64,000 nt of DNA from RBG-16-34-14 sp963798865 (GTDB lineage Bacteria > Bacteroidota > Ignavibacteria > Ignavibacteriales > Ignavibacteriaceae). Below, piece by piece: positions 39,401 through 46,503 of this stretch; position 1 is the first letter of the stretch; the number at the start of each line of letters is the position of its first letter. The notes beneath the pieces were generated by a model. The model was given only the letters and a program-made list of their open reading frames with translations, was not told the origin of the DNA and did no database searches. The stretch covers positions 186,001-250,000 of the forward strand of contig CAWCVZ010000009.1 in NCBI GenBank assembly GCA_963798865.1. Reading direction: 5' to 3'. Position numbers and translations under genes: made by a program.

Positions 39401-39700
39401 ACCAATCCAGATATATCCCTGAGCATCTTCAAATAATGCACTAACTTCATTATCTGAAATTGAAGTTGAATCATAAGGGTTGTTAACGTATGTAATAAAG
39501 TTATATCCATCAAACCTATTTAAACCATTAGCAGTACCAAACCACATAAAACCTCTTCTATCCTGCATAATGCATAGAACAGCGCTTTGTGACAGACCGT
39601 CTTTTATAGTAAGCTGACGGAACTGATAGTCTTCACTCGATTTATTTTCATTTGCATTTAATGCAGTTGATAAAAGGAAAACAAAAATCAGAAATGGCAT
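36467..39700 (-). CDS. Reg_prop/Y_Y_Y sensor histidine kinase (HisKA_3)
   Basis: A 1,077-residue membrane sensor. After a signal peptide (MPFLIFVFLLSTALNANE) about twelve Reg_prop-type repeats (IWIGT...GGLNKFD/NR, with the linking SISDN/SLPDN) form a periplasmic beta-propeller. A Y_Y_Y-like domain (LEGFDEDWRY...YTNLSPGKYVFKV) and one transmembrane helix (WWFISASIVFLLFSIYLV) follow. The cytoplasmic part has a HisKA_3 helix with His870 in DLHDNIGSGL and an ATPase domain (Asn box EGINNSLKHS, G box DNGTGLNG and GNGLKNM). The start is fixed by an in-frame TAA just before ATG. In Bacteroidota such propeller sensors detect carbohydrate breakdown products. The GH92 gene lies 0.5 kb upstream, but a link is only inferred. 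Confidence 0.92.
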   Translation of the reverse strand: MPFLIFVFLLSTALNANENKSSEDYQFRQLTIKDGLSQSAVLCIMQDRRGFMWFGTANGLNRFDGYNFITYVNNPYDSTSISDNEVSALFEDAQGYIWIGTLKGVINKFNRRTETFESFYPDSSSDADKQNELYTSYPISFVRNSNNSITSISEDNNDNIWIGTWGNGLYRFDKKNKKFEHFSLRSNDPNSLSFNRITKVLVDKKSAIWIGTFGGGLNRVIKIQDRNQNYSYKFIHYKSKNNNNSLSNNDIVSIFEDSQSNLWIGTYNGGLNKLDNSQKFVPVEEAYFKQYNSDQSQVKLHYKTIMSIVESNEGDIWLGTLGEGLIKFNPESNSILNFKHNPLDNNSLPDNDIIAIEKDKSGILWIGTSLGRGICELQINKKKFNHITYNPGEPNSLSDNVVWSITQDNDGYIWLGTYRGGLNKMDKQKKKVTVFKHNPNNPGSLPDNHIRSLAVDNHNNLWVGCFEGGLSMYNRKTGDFVNFKEMGLDDQALGSDQILNIHIENDSTFWIATYGGGLTKLIFGERNGIRYKRYSHDPNDNSTISDNRVYTIFEGKQGTLWIGTFGGGLNKFDRKTEKFKNFKNVSNDPFSISDNRVVCIFEDSEDVLWLGTFGGGLNKYNKELNRFTRYGEKEGLTSYVVYGIIEDRHKNLWMSTNNGIFKYSRDDQQFTQYDLSDGVQSLEFSGGAYYKARDGEIYFGGINGINSFYPDSLNNVSYIPDIVISSFKVLNNTWKGERDRIELSHTENFFSFEFAALDYSNPEDCRYAYKLEGFDEDWRYTDSKQRIAIYTNLSPGKYVFKVIGSNSDGIWNYDGASIKLTILPPVWETWWFISASIVFLLFSIYLVSTVRIRNLLTIEKLKTKLAADLHDNIGSGLTEISILSELTSRQLNNGSSQTSQNLKSISETARQLVDNMSDIVWVVNPRRDSLHDLIIRLKDSYSEILTFMNISLKTTNLDKLENVKLPMDYRQNLYLIFKEGINNSLKHSHCSNIFLEVNLRGDVLEMVLKDNGTGLNGANKEIGNGLKNMEGRANLIGGKLKWRSSQDIGTTITFVGKLNGVNKISYYLKRFFNVTIE

Positions 39701-40064
39701 TTATAACCTTTTAAATAATTCTTCCTCCTGCAAAAGAAATTAAATCTCAATTTATTCATATTCAAGAGAAAAGATTTTAAATAAATGATAGGTGAAAGTG
39801 ATTAATCTAAGAGGATTGTTAAATCTTGATACATAACAGTTAAGCATGTTCCTCTAAAACGTTGATAAAACAAAAAAATAATTCGGCTTGAAGTTTGCCT
39901 AACTTATTTATAGAATTTTAGAATATTAATCATATAAATCAATCTCCTTCGAGCCGGTATTAACCGGCTTTTTTATTGTAAAAAAAGCAAACTTATTTTG
40001 AAAGTAAGATTTTTGAAAGGGATTGAAACAATACTTATATTTGGGCTCAAATTTGATAAAATAC
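39701..40064. other. 364-bp intergenic region, possible small RNA locus
   Basis: No open frame of coding character on either strand; the ATGs I checked on the + strand (39784, 39846) close within seven codons. The region contains a + strand terminator (next entry) with no + strand gene in front of it, which leaves room for a short untranslated transcript between about 39720 and 39950. Confidence 0.4.
39952..39976 (+). terminator. Orphan Rho-independent terminator
   Basis: AGCCGGT (39952-39958), loop ATTA, ACCGGCT (39963-39969), then a six-T run. Orientation is + by the T tract. The nearest upstream gene is on the opposite strand and starts at 39700, so this terminator has no visible gene to serve. 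Confidence 0.75.
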
Positions 40065-40151
40065 GGAGAGATGGCAGAGTGGTTGAATGCGGCGGTCTTG
40101 AAAACCGTTAAGGATGCAAGTCCTTCCGGGGTTCGAATCCCTGTCTCTCCG
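40065..40151 (+). tRNA. tRNA-Ser (anticodon UGA)
   Basis: The acceptor stem GGAGAGA (40065-40071) pairs with TCTCTCC (40144-40150), with discriminator G at 40151. The anticodon stem-loop is GCGGT-CTTGAAA-ACCGT, with TGA at 40099-40101. There is a long variable arm (AAGGA...TCCTT) as expected for serine, and a T loop GGTTCGAATCC. CCA is not encoded. Length is 87 nt. Confidence 0.97.
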
Positions 40152-40215
40152 CAAAAGTAATTATCATAAAATTTTTCTATCCTTCAAAAATTTCTATTCG
40201 ATTAGTTTAAATATT

Positions 40216-42546
40216 TTATTTCAATTTCGTCATTGAATATGGCAATGATGTTTCATTGTTTACCAGTTGCTTGTTTGGTTTATCACTCATTACGAATTTC
40301 AATTCTCCACCTTTCATAATTTCTTCATGAGTAATAAAGTATCTATCTATTTTTTTATTGTTCAATTGAATTTCTTCTATGTATATATTTTTATCTGAAT
40401 AATTCTCGGCTTTAATTCTAAATGTTTTACCATTCTCTAAGTTTATAGCTGCTTCTTTTACAAAAGGGCTTCCAATAATATATTGATTACTTCCCGGCGT
40501 TACAGGATAAAATCCCATTGCGCTGAAAATATACCAGGCAGACATTTGTCCACAGTCATCATTTCCGCACAATCCATCTGCCGCATTTCTATACATTTTT
40601 TTCATAATCTCGTGAACACGTTCCTGGGTTTTCCACGGTTCTCCGGCATAACAATATAAATATGGTACGTGATGACTTGGTTCATTCCCGTGAATGTAAT
40701 TACCAATCGCACCGACTTTAGTTACATCTTCACTTTCTGCAAAATATTTTTCAGGAATTTCCATCGTGAAAAGAGAATCAATCCAGCCAATTAGTTTTTC
40801 CTTTCCTCCTAAAAGATTAATAAATCCGTTTACATCGTGGGGGATGTAAAGAGAATAGTTCCATGCATTACCTTCTATATAACCCTGGTCTTTTGTGCTT
40901 AAGGGATCAAAAGGAGACTTCCAGCTTCCATCTGAATTTTTTGCCCGGATATATTTTGTTTGCGGATCAAAAATATTTTTATAGCTGAAAGCTCTTCGTT
41001 TAAATTCATCCGCAATATTATCTTCACCAAGAGCCTCAGCAAATTTATAAATTGTCCAATCATCATAAGCATATTCTAATGTTTTAGATGCAGAATAGGA
41101 GTTTAAATCTTCAGGAACAAAGCCATACTTTTTATAATAACCGATCCCATCATAAGGATCATAATTTGCACTGGATAATACCGCCTCTAATGCTTCCTTA
41201 ACATTATAATTCCTTATTCCTTTCATATAGGCATCAACTATTATTGCAACACTATGATAACCTATCATACACCAGTTTTCATTTGCCCAATGAGACCAAA
41301 CAGGAAGAATTTTATGAACACTCTGCTCGTAATGTGCAAGCATTGAATTTATTATATCATTCGTTCGTTTTTGTTGAATTATTGTAAAGAGGGGATGAAG
41401 GGCACGATAAGTATCCCATAAAGAAAAGATTGTGTAGTTATTAAATCCTTCTGCTTTATAAATATTCTGGTCAAGCCCGCGGTAATTTCCGTTTACATCC
41501 TGGAAGATAATCGGACTAAGAAATGAATGGTACATTGCTGTATAAAAATTTATTTTGGTCTCTTCGTCGGCTTCAATTGCAATTTTTGAAAGTTCTTTGT
41601 TCCATTTTTCCTGAGCTTCATTCTTTACAGCTTCAAAATCCCAGTTCGGAATTTCTGATTGAAGATTCTCAATCGCACCTTCAGTGCTTACACCTGATAA
41701 AGCAAACTTAATCATTAACTCTTCATCCTGTTGCATATTAAAATTGAAATAACAAATAATTTTTTTCCCGGCTCTTTCAGGGAAGTTTTCATCCTGATTC
41801 CATTTTCTCCAGAATCCTTTATAAACAGGATTTTCATTATTTCTTATTCCATAAGATTGAATTGGTTTGGAAAGCGACATTGCAAAATAAACATACCGTG
41901 TACGTGCCCAGCCATTTGTTTGCCTGTAACCTGTAATCAGAGTATCATTCTCAACCCTGATAAAAGACCATGTAACTTTATCTTCATAATTATAAATTCC
42001 TGTTGTAAGGTCAAGAATAATATGGGCATCATTTGTTTTTGGAAATATGTATTTATGAAACCCCACTCTTTCCGTTGCGGTAAATTCAGCTGTAATATTA
42101 TAATCATCGAGCTTTACTTTGTAATAACCGGGATGAGCATCTTCATTTTTATGTGAGAATCTTGATCTATACCCGCCTTCAGGGTTTTCTTTTATTCCGG
42201 GATTTAATTTCAATTCTCCGATAGTTGGCATAATAAGAAAGTCACCGAGGTCAGAATGACCTGTACCGCTGAAGTGGGTATGACTGAAACCAACAATTGT
42301 TTTATCCTCATATTGATAACCGGAACAATACCGGTAAACTTCCTGATTATATCCGTTACCGTTATTATATAAAACAGTATCAGTTTCCGGACTAAGCTGC
42401 ACCATACCAAAAGGAACGACTGCACCGGGGAAAGTATGACCCATATTGTTTGTTCCAATAAATATGTTCACGTAATCAGTCGGGGTTTTTGATTGAGGAA
42501 GTAACATAATATTAAACACAAGAATAAATAATAATTTAATCTTCAT
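40216..42546 (-). CDS. GH92-family glycoside hydrolase (alpha-mannosidase-type), exported
   Basis: A 776-residue protein beginning with a signal peptide (MKIKLLFILVFNIMLLPQS). The GH92 N-terminal block is unmistakable: YVNIFIGT, GHTFPGAVVPFGMVQLSPET and GFSHTHFSGTGHSDLGD. The catalytic (alpha/alpha)6 domain includes SLWDTYRALHPLF and the acid/base region GLCGNDDCGQMSAWYIFSAMGFYPVTPG. The family cleaves alpha-mannosides, mostly 1,2-linked, by an inverting, Ca-dependent mechanism. No YPNPFNP domain is present, so periplasmic action is likely. A GGAG site lies just before the ATG. Its neighbours are tRNA-Ser and a small lipoprotein; there is no SusCD pair next to it. Confidence 0.93.
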   Translation of the reverse strand: MKIKLLFILVFNIMLLPQSKTPTDYVNIFIGTNNMGHTFPGAVVPFGMVQLSPETDTVLYNNGNGYNQEVYRYCSGYQYEDKTIVGFSHTHFSGTGHSDLGDFLIMPTIGELKLNPGIKENPEGGYRSRFSHKNEDAHPGYYKVKLDDYNITAEFTATERVGFHKYIFPKTNDAHIILDLTTGIYNYEDKVTWSFIRVENDTLITGYRQTNGWARTRYVYFAMSLSKPIQSYGIRNNENPVYKGFWRKWNQDENFPERAGKKIICYFNFNMQQDEELMIKFALSGVSTEGAIENLQSEIPNWDFEAVKNEAQEKWNKELSKIAIEADEETKINFYTAMYHSFLSPIIFQDVNGNYRGLDQNIYKAEGFNNYTIFSLWDTYRALHPLFTIIQQKRTNDIINSMLAHYEQSVHKILPVWSHWANENWCMIGYHSVAIIVDAYMKGIRNYNVKEALEAVLSSANYDPYDGIGYYKKYGFVPEDLNSYSASKTLEYAYDDWTIYKFAEALGEDNIADEFKRRAFSYKNIFDPQTKYIRAKNSDGSWKSPFDPLSTKDQGYIEGNAWNYSLYIPHDVNGFINLLGGKEKLIGWIDSLFTMEIPEKYFAESEDVTKVGAIGNYIHGNEPSHHVPYLYCYAGEPWKTQERVHEIMKKMYRNAADGLCGNDDCGQMSAWYIFSAMGFYPVTPGSNQYIIGSPFVKEAAINLENGKTFRIKAENYSDKNIYIEEIQLNNKKIDRYFITHEEIMKGGELKFVMSDKPNKQLVNNETSLPYSMTKLK

Positions 42547-42755
42547 CTAAGCTCCAAAAAAGATGGAATTAAATATAAGTACTTTAATTAAAGGCAAAAA
42601 ATATTTGTTCTTATGGTAACAAATGAAGACTGAATAAAAAGGCGGGCAGGAAACTGTTCTTTAGTAATTAAGAAATGGTTCGTCTGGCTTAATGTTCAAA
42701 TTGTCTTTCTTATTGTTTGGGGGAATGTTAACTTGAGAAAGCAAAGATTCAGATT

Positions 42756-43058
42756 TTATTTTTTTTCAATTCTCAGAATTGTTATTTCATCTCCCAAACA
42801 GGAATTTACATTCTTAGTCCAATCTAATCTTACATAAACAGGAAAACTCGCGCTATCCAGATTAAAATTAGTATTTACCGGCAATTCAAAGAATCGGTAG
42901 GTAACTTTTCTTATATCTATAAAATAACCGCCGCAGCACGCGCACTCTCTAACATCATAACCTGTAATAGTCCCATCATCCTTAAACTCATTAACATCTG
43001 ATGAACAGGATAAAATGTTAAATAAAAGTATTGATAATGCAATTATTATTGTTTTCAT
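42756..43058 (-). CDS. Small putative lipoprotein
   Basis: I place the start at ATG 43058, which gives MKTIIIALSILLFNILSC, a lipoprotein signal with lipobox ILSC; the frame is open 23 codons further upstream but that text does not look like a signal. The mature protein is about 80 residues with a CACCGGYF cysteine cluster and a lone downstream Cys (NSCLGDE). That pattern could bind a metal or form disulfides. No family recognised. It lies 209 bp upstream of the GH92 gene on the same strand. Confidence 0.6.
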   Translation of the reverse strand: MKTIIIALSILLFNILSCSSDVNEFKDDGTITGYDVRECACCGGYFIDIRKVTYRFFELPVNTNFNLDSASFPVYVRLDWTKNVNSCLGDEITILRIEKK

Positions 43059-43504
43059 ATCTTTTGTCATCATTTTTCTATTTATGATTTTTATTGAACC
43101 GCATAAATAAATCGATCTTAAAATCATTTAATATTATAAAAAGAAATTTTCAAATGAAATGCGTTTATTAACGTTGACAAACCAATTTAAATAGTTTAAG
43201 TTAAATCACAAGAACCTCAACCTTGTGAGGAAGGTTTCATAAACTACTCTCATCCTGAAGTTTCCTTACTTCCCCCAAGGCGCTAAAGACATTATTACAG
43301 GAGGTTATATATGTCGACGGCGTCTTAAATTCTTATAAATTTCAAATTTTTTTTGTAATTATTTCTTCTAAAAGATTGATTAAGATTGATGATAATTGAA
43401 GAATATTGGATCACTAATCTTTACTATTCAAGATAAAAAACAAAGCGAACGGGAACACTAAAAATTTATATGAAAATAATATGGTACGAAAAGTGTTTTG
43501 AGAG
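43059..43504. other. 446-bp intergenic region with a structured, leader-like stretch
   Basis: No ordinary gene. Two mutually exclusive hairpins can be drawn at 43215-43235 (CCTCA with TGAGG, or ACCTT with AAGGT). Downstream, AGGAGG at 43299-43304 is placed 6 nt before an ATG at 43311 that opens a five-codon frame (M-S-T-A-S, stop 43326-43328). It may be a leader for the cyclase gene at 43505 or a remnant of something lost. Confidence 0.35.
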
Positions 43505-44635
43505 ATGTTACAGAACTCAATAAAACTTCAGATCAAATTAAAACAGGTATTAAATTTAACTATTGCCTGGATAGCTGCCGGTATGTTTTTTACTGTTATA
43601 GAATATCTACTAATCCATCCTGTTTCTAAGATAGCTAATATTCAAAATCTAACCACCGAAGTAAATATATCTTCGTACGATTTCGGTCGTTCAATCCTGG
43701 TAACAATAATTGCCGCATTAATAGCCGGCTTATCAATAGGCACTTTTGAAATATTTTATTTTCAGAATCGTTTTCGCAAAAAACCATTTAGCTATACCAT
43801 AGTTGTTAAAAGTCTGGTTTATACTTTTACTATGATAATGTTAATCATTATTGGTCTTTTTTTAGATCAAAGTTTTAATACCGGGAAGTCAATTTTTCAT
43901 CCTGAAGTTTTGAAAGGTGTTACAATATATCTATCAGGCAGTGGTGTTTGGGCTTTTGTTATTCACTGGACTGCGGTCATAATCTTAACACAAATTTTTA
44001 TCCAGGTTAGCGGAAACTTCGGTTATGGTGTTTTGCATAATTTTATTCTCGGCAGGTATAATAAACCTAAAGAAGAACGAAGAATTTTTATGTTTTTAGA
44101 TTTAAGGTCATCTACATCAATTGCCGAAAAATTGGGGCACATAAAATATCATAATCTACTTAATGATTTCATTGATGATATAAATGATTCCATAATTTTT
44201 AGTAAAGGTCAAATTTACCAATATGTTGGCGATGAAGTAACAGTATCATGGTCAATGAAAAATGGGATCGAAAATGCAAATTGTTTAAAATGCTTTTTTA
44301 GTATTACTGATGAAATAAGAAATAAGTCTTCACTATACCTTGAACGTTATGGATTGGTTCCGGATTTCAAGACTGGCTTACATTGTGGTGATGTTACAAT
44401 TGGAGAAGTGGGGGTTATAAAAAAGGAGATTGTCTTTACTGGTGATGTTCTGAATACAACTGCAAGAATTCAGGAATTATGTAACACTTATAATGTTAGG
44501 TTATTGGTTTCGGAAAAGTTAATTGATCTGCTTCAGATTGAAAATCTTTATTCAGTAAAACCAATGGGTGAAATAATATTGAGAGGAAAAAGCACAAAAG
44601 ATATTCTTTATAATGTTGAGATATTAGAATCATAA
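43505..44635 (+). CDS. Membrane-bound class III adenylate/guanylate cyclase
   Basis: Four hydrophobic helices in the first 190 residues (for example IAWIAAGMFFTVIEYLLI and VVKSLVYTFTMIMLIIIGLF) anchor the protein. A class III nucleotidyl cyclase catalytic domain follows. The two metal-binding aspartates are Asp199 in FMFLDLRSST and Asp243 in YVGDEV. The later motif GDVLNTTARIQELC contains the Asn-x-x-x-Arg pair used for ribose and phosphate contacts. Substrate choice between ATP and GTP is not certain; the family at large makes cAMP. There is no known sensory domain beyond the membrane part. It is followed 56 bp later by the dipeptidase gene on the same strand. Confidence 0.88.
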   Translation: MLQNSIKLQIKLKQVLNLTIAWIAAGMFFTVIEYLLIHPVSKIANIQNLTTEVNISSYDFGRSILVTIIAALIAGLSIGTFEIFYFQNRFRKKPFSYTIVVKSLVYTFTMIMLIIIGLFLDQSFNTGKSIFHPEVLKGVTIYLSGSGVWAFVIHWTAVIILTQIFIQVSGNFGYGVLHNFILGRYNKPKEERRIFMFLDLRSSTSIAEKLGHIKYHNLLNDFIDDINDSIIFSKGQIYQYVGDEVTVSWSMKNGIENANCLKCFFSITDEIRNKSSLYLERYGLVPDFKTGLHCGDVTIGEVGVIKKEIVFTGDVLNTTARIQELCNTYNVRLLVSEKLIDLLQIENLYSVKPMGEIILRGKSTKDILYNVEILES

Positions 44636-44691
44636 AATTGAAATTATCTACATAAGAAGCTGGAATAAATTATAATGGTTATTAATAGGTT

Positions 44692-45897
44692 ATGATATCG
44701 CGGCGCAGATTTATTTACTCCTCATTTTTATTAGGTGCCGGTGCATCATTAGGATATTTAAACGGTTGTTCTTCTTCTTTTGATTGTATTCAGCCATTAA
44801 AAAAACGAAAATATGTACTTGCAGATATTCATAACCATACATTGTTAAATGAATGGATACGGAATACCCCTGTTGGTGTAAAATCTCCCATGTTAGCTGA
44901 ATTTGCACAGGATGTTTTTGATAAAACTTCTACAACCTGGCAGACTTCGTGCGAGGCAGGGATAGATTTGATTTGTACAACTCATTTCAATTTGTTCGAT
45001 GAATGGATTACTATGCCGACAGATCCTAACCCGGCAGCTCCTTTAAATACATTTCGTATGATGGATCTTCTTGAAAAAGATTTAAATGGACCTTCAGGAA
45101 AATATGCTAAATTGATTCGGACACCGGAAGAGTTTAAAAATCATTTTAATAATAATTATGATAAGAACGCTGCAAACTTCCGTACAGCTGTTTTGCATTC
45201 TCTAGAAGGAGGGCATGCACTTGGCGGAAGTCTGGAACCATTGAAAGAATTTGCGCGGCGGGGTGTTGTATTAATAACAATCGGGCATTTTTATAATAAA
45301 GGAATTGCAACTGCACCAAATGCATTCCCTTTCTTTCCGGATGCTAATAGTTTATGGCCTGAGCAGGGATTAAGTCCCTTTGGCAAAGAAGTTATTTGTG
45401 AAATGGAAAGACTGGGAATTATAGTAGATGTTACTCACGCAACCTCAACTGCTTTAGAAGATATATTAAAAGTTTCGACAAAGCCTCTGATAGCAACACA
45501 TATTACTGCAAAAACTCTGGGCGATCATGCCTATTCATTTTATGATGAACATATCCAGGAAATTGTCAGACGCGGCGGAATGATTGGTATTCCGCTTTAC
45601 CCTTATATGTTGTCAAACTATGCTAATATAAAAGAAGCAGAAGAACATGGTTCTCTTCGTGATGTTGTCCGTACAATCAGGTATGTAACTAAAATCAGCA
45701 ATTCATTAAAAAACATTTGTATTGGCAGTGATTTTGGCGCATACATTCCTCCTCTAACAGATATGAATTGTCTCTGCCAGGTAGAATTGCTCAGGGAGTT
45801 ATTAGAAAAAGAATTTAACAATGATGAAGCGGTAGATAATATACTTGCTAAAAATGTTATTGAGTTCATAGGGAATAATTGGAAAAGAAACATCTGA
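44692..45897 (+). CDS. Tat-exported lipoprotein, membrane dipeptidase (M19)-like metallohydrolase
   Basis: The N-terminus combines a twin-arginine motif (SRRRFI) with a hydrophobic stretch and a lipobox-like YLNGC, suggesting export of a folded, metal-loaded enzyme that is then lipid-anchored. The body has metal-site motifs in the M19/renal dipeptidase order: DIHNH (His47, His49), LEGGHALGG, a DVTHAT motif, and IATHI. Residues such as PLTDMNCLCQ near the end resemble the DG/DG-x-x-P region of the family. M19 enzymes hydrolyse dipeptides, including L-D dipeptides. DIHNH in place of HxD is unusual, so another amidohydrolase activity is possible. 401 residues; the stop is 9 bp before the next gene. 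Confidence 0.8.
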   Translation: MISRRRFIYSSFLLGAGASLGYLNGCSSSFDCIQPLKKRKYVLADIHNHTLLNEWIRNTPVGVKSPMLAEFAQDVFDKTSTTWQTSCEAGIDLICTTHFNLFDEWITMPTDPNPAAPLNTFRMMDLLEKDLNGPSGKYAKLIRTPEEFKNHFNNNYDKNAANFRTAVLHSLEGGHALGGSLEPLKEFARRGVVLITIGHFYNKGIATAPNAFPFFPDANSLWPEQGLSPFGKEVICEMERLGIIVDVTHATSTALEDILKVSTKPLIATHITAKTLGDHAYSFYDEHIQEIVRRGGMIGIPLYPYMLSNYANIKEAEEHGSLRDVVRTIRYVTKISNSLKNICIGSDFGAYIPPLTDMNCLCQVELLRELLEKEFNNDEAVDNILAKNVIEFIGNNWKRNI

Positions 45898-45906
45898 GAG
45901 AATAAT

Positions 45907-46503
45907 ATGAGCTGGAATAATAAAATATTTGTATTCCTGTTAGCATCATCTTTTTCTATACAGATATTTTCCTGGGAAAAACAAGAGCATCAGATATTAG
46001 CTGACTTAGCATTAGACTCAACTCTTTCTTTTTGCGGAATAAGCTCAAACGATTCTTTGATTTTTTTCCCTTGTGAAGGAGGAATAATTACAATTAATAA
46101 AAAGTTATGGAATGATCAATCGTTTGGTGATATTGCCGCTTCTTTTTCCGGGGATGATATTTCACAATCACACTGCCAAATGAGGGGATGTACAATAAAG
46201 CAGCAGCTTGAATCACTTACAGCTTCCTTTGTTGATGAAGTTTGGAATAGAATTAAACAAACACCGGTAAATATTCAAAGTGTTGAAGTCTCAAATCAAA
46301 ATACAGTATTCAACTATCTGATTCATCATTTAATTGCGTTGCGTTTGGCTAATGTTGCAGGGAAGGAAATAATAATAATAATGAATTACTTCGCTATGCT
46401 CTTGTTTATGAGGCTGCAGCACAATGTTATCTTAGTGATGCCTTTTCGTCCGGTCATCTGCTTTTACAGGTTTCTGATTTTCTTGCCCCACTTAATTATA
46501 TGA
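45907..46503 (+). CDS. Zinc-dependent phospholipase C / S1-P1 nuclease-like protein, upstream fragment (frame-disrupted)
   Basis: Signal peptide (IFVFLLASSFSIQIFS) followed directly by W-E-K-Q-E-H-Q-I-L-A, the W...H start of the zinc phospholipase C/P1 nuclease fold, in which the mature N-terminal Trp ligates zinc. Genuine sequence runs to ALRLANVAGK (about 46365). After that the frame reads through an AAT microsatellite as isoleucines and ends in unrelated text. Restoring one A in GGGAAGG would give VAGKGNNNNNELLRYALVYEA and join the next entry. It lies 9 bp after the dipeptidase gene, so it probably belongs to the same transcript. Confidence 0.75.
   Translation: MSWNNKIFVFLLASSFSIQIFSWEKQEHQILADLALDSTLSFCGISSNDSLIFFPCEGGIITINKKLWNDQSFGDIAASFSGDDISQSHCQMRGCTIKQQLESLTASFVDEVWNRIKQTPVNIQSVEVSNQNTVFNYLIHHLIALRLANVAGKEIIIIMNYFAMLLFMRLQHNVILVMPFRPVICFYRFLIFLPHLII

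Noticed and set aside
40065..40151. tRNA-Ser as an integration site for a genomic island
   Set aside because: I found no integrase gene and no repeat of the tRNA 3' end in the window.
41731..42156. 141-codon + frame
   Set aside because: Antisense to the GH92 N-terminal domain.
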